Below, piece after piece: positions 60,441 through 64,000 of a stretch of 64,000 nucleotides of DNA. This stretch comes from Coprinus comatus (Eukaryota; Basidiomycota; Agaricomycetes; Agaricales; Agaricaceae). The stretch's first letter is position 1. Every line of letters starts with the position of its first letter. The DNA is taken from the NCBI GenBank assembly GCA_034638255.1, contig JAWPGT010000073.1, positions 51,226-115,225 on the forward strand, in the 5' to 3' direction. The notes beneath the pieces are model-generated. The model was not told the origin of the DNA. It did no database searches and worked only from the letters and a program-made list of their open reading frames with translations. The position numbers were made by a program, and so were the translations under genes.

Positions 60441-61786
60441 TTAACTATCTAGAAGTATGTTATTAATATTAGCCCATCCTGTATAACTAATATTTAATCT
60501 ATCAAACTGAACCTTCTTAACAAAAGAAGCATAGCAAATACGATCACCTCGATCCCAAGATCCAACTGAATGTGTTAACAAGTTACCACAAAACTGGACT
60601 ACAGTTCCAGGAGGATAGTCAAAAGTAGCACCTAACTCAGGAAAATTGATAGTTACTTTGGAATAAGTACCAACCGAAACTACCTGATCAAACCAAGCAT
60701 AACACCCATTCCGATCTGTATGAGGTCTTGAAGTACGATTTGAAATAACTGAAACTCCAGTAAATGCAGAAGTCCACTGAGAAGCCCAAAACTTGGTATG
60801 GCAATATTTCGTAACTCTTGCAAGAAGTTGTAACCAGCTTGATACAAGTCAGGATGAATGAAACGAAAAATATCATTGAGGCTCTTGAAGACTTCAGTTG
60901 TGAACAATAACCAAGGTTTCGTGTGAAGTTTTCGGGTACTCAAAGATCTTGAGGTTTTGACTGAGATATCAAAGCAATACTAGACTTAACATTAGAAAGA
61001 GTTATTGAATGGAAATAATAAACTTACTCCATGACCTTGAGGGAACCATCCAGGACTGAGAGTTAATGCACCTCGGGACATAACAGACCCCTGTTGTTGC
61101 AAGAAATACTTTCCATCAACCCGCCAAAGATGACTGTTGCTCTTGAGGGAAGAATTGAAGGCTGATTTACTTCCATCCAAGATTTTCGTAGCAGTAACAA
61201 GATCATCCTAAAGTGGAAATAAAATTAACAATAAGAAATTAATGTAAAAATCAAACATACTTGGTATTTTTCAGTCAAGACTGAAGGCAGATATACAATG
61301 AGAATATGACCTTTGGAATCAACAACAAGGGTAGGAGTCTTGATGTATCCAAGATTACAAGCTGAGAGAATTGTCGAGATCTTCTTTGGTTGAACAAGTT
61401 TCGTAATGTCAATACCAAGTACAACTTAAATGAAATAAAAAGATTAAGTTGAGTGAACATAAAGTTGATAAAAAACTTACTCTGATTTCGGATAGCTGCT
61501 GCAAGTGCATGAACAGAATTTCGGTACTGTTCCTTGGGTGATTGGTATTGCGTGAGTATTCGTGATGTACCACTTAGTGGTACAAAGCTAGGACTAATAT
61601 TTCATTAGTAGATAAAAGATTTAGTTTTATATGAAACACATACCAATCTGGATTACATTGAAGATATTGTAACCTTGTATGAACAGCTTGAGAGAATTTC
61701 GAAGTAGAAGAAGAATGTTCCACAGGTATGATTTGCTTGACTTTATTCCTCCCTCGAGAACGTTTACGATTTCGATGAGAGCCCAT
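60441..61786 (-). CDS. TET/JBP-like 2-oxoglutarate/Fe(II) dioxygenase (one frame break)
   Basis: Model (complement): 60441-60979, 61028-61207, 61261-61424, 61481-61593, 61644-61786. The start MGSHRNRKRSRGRNKVKQII is strongly basic, nuclear-like. Family marks: ILSACNLGYIKTPTLVVDSK, VMSRGALTLSPGWFPQGHG, FKSLNDIFRFIHPDLYQAGY, FWASQWTSAFTGVSVISNRT. The iron site is HTD in RPHTDRNGCYAWFDQ (~60720), with distal His in CGNLLTHSVGSW and a 2OG-binding Arg in DRICYASF. This is the basidiomycete TET/JBP family linked to KDZ transposons, thought to oxidise 5-methylcytosine. The frame slips near 60825 (..QAGYN to LLARVTKYCHTKFW), so it is a recent pseudogene or an indel error. ~440 aa. Confidence 0.85.
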
Positions 61787-62558
61787 GAGAGGGTTGAATT
61801 GGGATTGAAGGATTCTTCAACCCAGGTCTTATAAAATGGCCTGTGACGTGGCAAGGTGGAGGACAAATATTATATTGAAGATTTCATAAACAATAAACAT
61901 CTTAACTAATAACATTAGTACAATGATCAAACAATGGGAGGGTTACAAACTCACATAATTTACACCAACTCCACATTTCGTCATACATGACCTACATAAC
62001 TTATAACATGGTCAGTATCTTACACTTTCATGAAGTTATGAACTTACACATGGAGTGATGTGGTTTGATGACAGCCAGGAAGACACCTTCAGTCGAAAAT
62101 CTTTCAAAGGAACTAATACATTATATAATGTCAATAAATGTGTAACAAGCAGGTAAATAGATACATACCAGGCATGATTGATGACTGAGCATCATTGAGA
62201 ATAATAATAATAAAATATTTGAACAATCATTAGAAAATAACGAGACAAATTCAAGTAGTGGAACATACCAGTTGCATAACAAAGGCCTTACTTGAATAAG
62301 AATAGAGGGAGCATCAGGGTTTGTTGATGTGAATACAGGGGCAAGAGTTTTGGATTGCGTCAAGGGCAGGAAGAGAAACACTGAGGGGGGACATATAGAG
62401 CAGGTTGAAGAGACAAAAACCAACGTTGAGGCCAGCAAGGTCAGCATTGAGGAGATTCGTGAGGTCATCAAGCATATCAAAGCTGAAAGAGCACGTCAAG
62501 GTGAGTGTGGGGGGGGAGGGAAGGAAAACAGAGCATGGGGCAGATACCTGACCTTGAG

Positions 62559-62640
62559 GATGTAGCAGATAGAAGTGTCGAGGTGTTGAGGATGTAGCAG
62601 ATAGTAGAGTTGAGGTGTCAAGGGTGTAGCAGACAGCAGG
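62559..62640. repeat. ~32-bp degenerate tandem repeat, ~2.5 units
   Basis: The unit GAGGATGTAGCAGATAGAAG followed by TGTCGAGGTGTT repeats with changes up to CAAGGGTGTAGCAGACAGCAGG. Confidence 0.75.
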
Positions 62641-62721
62641 TTGGCAGGCTGGAGAGAGAGAGAGAGAGGGAACCAAGAAGAACGTGAACGCAGGTGCATC
62701 TTAAGTACCTGCCAGCAGGTG

Positions 62722-62772
62722 ACGTGTCAGTACGTTAGGCAGATGATGTGTCAGTACGTTAGGCAGATGACG
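62722..62772. repeat. 24-bp tandem duplication
   Basis: GTGTCAGTACGTTAGGCAGA occurs twice head to tail, separated by TGAT. Confidence 0.85.
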
Positions 62773-64000
62773 AAAACACGGAGACCGCTCAAACCCATTG
62801 GGGTGCAGGGTATTGGCGGTCACTTGAAGACCCTGCCTAGACCACGGAGATTGTCCGGATGAGAAGGGGATTCCAATCCATATACATACACACAAAAAGA
62901 GAAACATAAGTAAGCTAATCATCACAGTTTAATAATACTCACTGTAAATCTTCATGGTTATTCTTTAAAGGACAAGAGAGGTACAAGGATTAGGAGGGGA
63001 AATGGGGGGGAAAACAAGGTGAGAAGCACCATGCATGATTGATGGCGTCGTGGTAACAGCCTTCCAGGGTCACAGTGCTATTTTGTAATGGCTCAGCAGT
63101 CAGATCATGATCAAGAAATGCCTGAGTAAATCCGTCATTTTTAGCTGGAAAGCGTGGCTTCTCCTCGATGGCTTAGGAGAAAAGTGGGACCCCAGATGGA
63201 TCAATAGACGTGAAGAGAGGAATGAACACCACAAGAGAAGTGCAAAACGCCTGCAAGAAATTGATAGAGACCTTAGCATTATTCCGAAAATGAAGGAAAC
63301 AAACAAGCTAAGCCACACCTTCTATGTCTTTGTCCAATGCACACCACAGGATGAAGTGGTGAAACCCAACTCCCTAAACTTGCCTGAGAATCATATCCCT
63401 GACGAAGGAGCGCAACCCGCCCTGCATAAAGCATGGGTAGATTGTGTAACCACCATTGGTGCACCAGGAGACCCAGACGTACTGGGTCTGCCAACAATAC
63501 CCAGCGACTGCCTGAACCGTGCGAGTCAGACTCCAGAGTATGACTGTGAAAATCCCCCCTGACATGCTTCAGAGCAAGGAGAATGCGAAGTTGGCAGTGA
63601 TGCTACAGATAATAGAGCGAACACCAGGCCATGTGGACCTGGTCATACAAAATGTACCTAAACCAATTATTGAGTACTTGACAACAAGGATAGAGCAGTA
63701 CTCGAACTAGGATTGGACGTACCATGAAGGGGCAACTCTGCTACGAGCCCTCACCAAACGCCTGCAGGAGCGAGTAGGTGCAACAGCACTCGAGAAACCC
63801 CGAAACACCCGCATACAGGGCTACAGCTGCTGCCAATAACCGCCCAATAGAGATATGTGTGCAAACCACACACAAAGGCATGCGTCTGCCTGGGGTCTCC
63901 CAAGCTCTACTGTATCGGAAAATGAGAGAATTGAAACGACCGGAGAAAAGGCGAGATACCATGATGAACCTGGATATTGCAAGACATGCTGCCAGACAGG

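Larger units (their letters stand above)
61787..64000. other. Right-end region: tandem repeats and a possible plus-strand gene
   Basis: Open plus-strand frames look coding-like. One near 62329-62500 has a helical EEIREVIKHIKAERARQ before a GTGAGT donor; another at 63107-63562 reads WKAWLLLDGLGEKWDPRWIN.., LPTIPSDCLNRASQTPEYDC; another is at 63519-63710. I cannot join them or name a family, and the window ends within it. Short tandem repeats lie at about 62559-62640 and 62722-62772. Confidence 0.3.

Noticed and set aside
1..64000. CRISPR array, operons, prokaryotic promoters or ribosome binding sites
   Set aside because: Spliceosomal introns, a eukaryotic tRNA and fungal gene families show nuclear fungal DNA; the tandem repeats have no spacer structure.

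Overview
The window is nuclear DNA of a filamentous basidiomycete, most likely an Agaricomycete. Genes are broken by many 47-85 nt GT-AG introns. The gene families fit: an EF-hand/zinc-finger giant, a kinase-like family with an HRD and DFD motif, a DUF6535 membrane protein, a BCS1-type AAA ATPase, an Sqs1 R3H/G-patch protein, a GMC oxidoreductase remnant and a TET/JBP-type dioxygenase. Ty1/copia and Ty3/gypsy elements are abundant. I found no CRISPR, operon or bacterial feature. Gene models were spliced by hand from reading frames and splice signals.

Region 1 (1-17 kb) is a transposon nest. A truncated gypsy pol remnant (1-1362) abuts a decayed minus-strand copia element (1363-16339, 239-bp LTRs). 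That copia was split by a young plus-strand copia (3169-11829, 381-bp LTRs differing at one base, 5-bp target duplication GTTCT). The young copia in turn carries a ~2-kb element with imperfect terminal inverted repeats (8737-10743).

Region 2 (17-47.3 kb) is host-gene-rich. It holds an 11-exon EF-hand/zinc-finger gene, a Cys/Met-metabolism PLP enzyme with lesions, SQS1, a small hypothetical gene, a DUF6535 gene, a kinase-like gene, a BCS1-like ATPase, tRNA-Thr(AGT) and a small LAMTOR1/Ego1-like candidate. Pieces of SQS1, the kinase gene and the zinc-finger gene are duplicated and shuffled at 22.8-23.7, 29.8-30.1 and 36.8-37.25 kb, introns included.

Region 3 (47.3-64 kb) is repeat-rich accessory DNA. 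It has two inverted copies of a 960-bp TIR element (one interrupting a gene), a GMC fragment, a kinase-type fragment, two solo LTRs each with its own 5-bp duplication (one splits a coding exon, the other sits in a 30-bp minisatellite), and a TET/JBP-like 2-oxoglutarate/Fe(II) dioxygenase. In basidiomycetes such dioxygenases are known to travel with KDZ DNA transposons. No KDZ transposase is visible here, so 52-64 kb may be cargo or remnant of such an element. The most interesting items are the dioxygenase neighbourhood, the LTR-split gene, the shuffled gene fragments, and the nested element with exon/intron-like repeat units.
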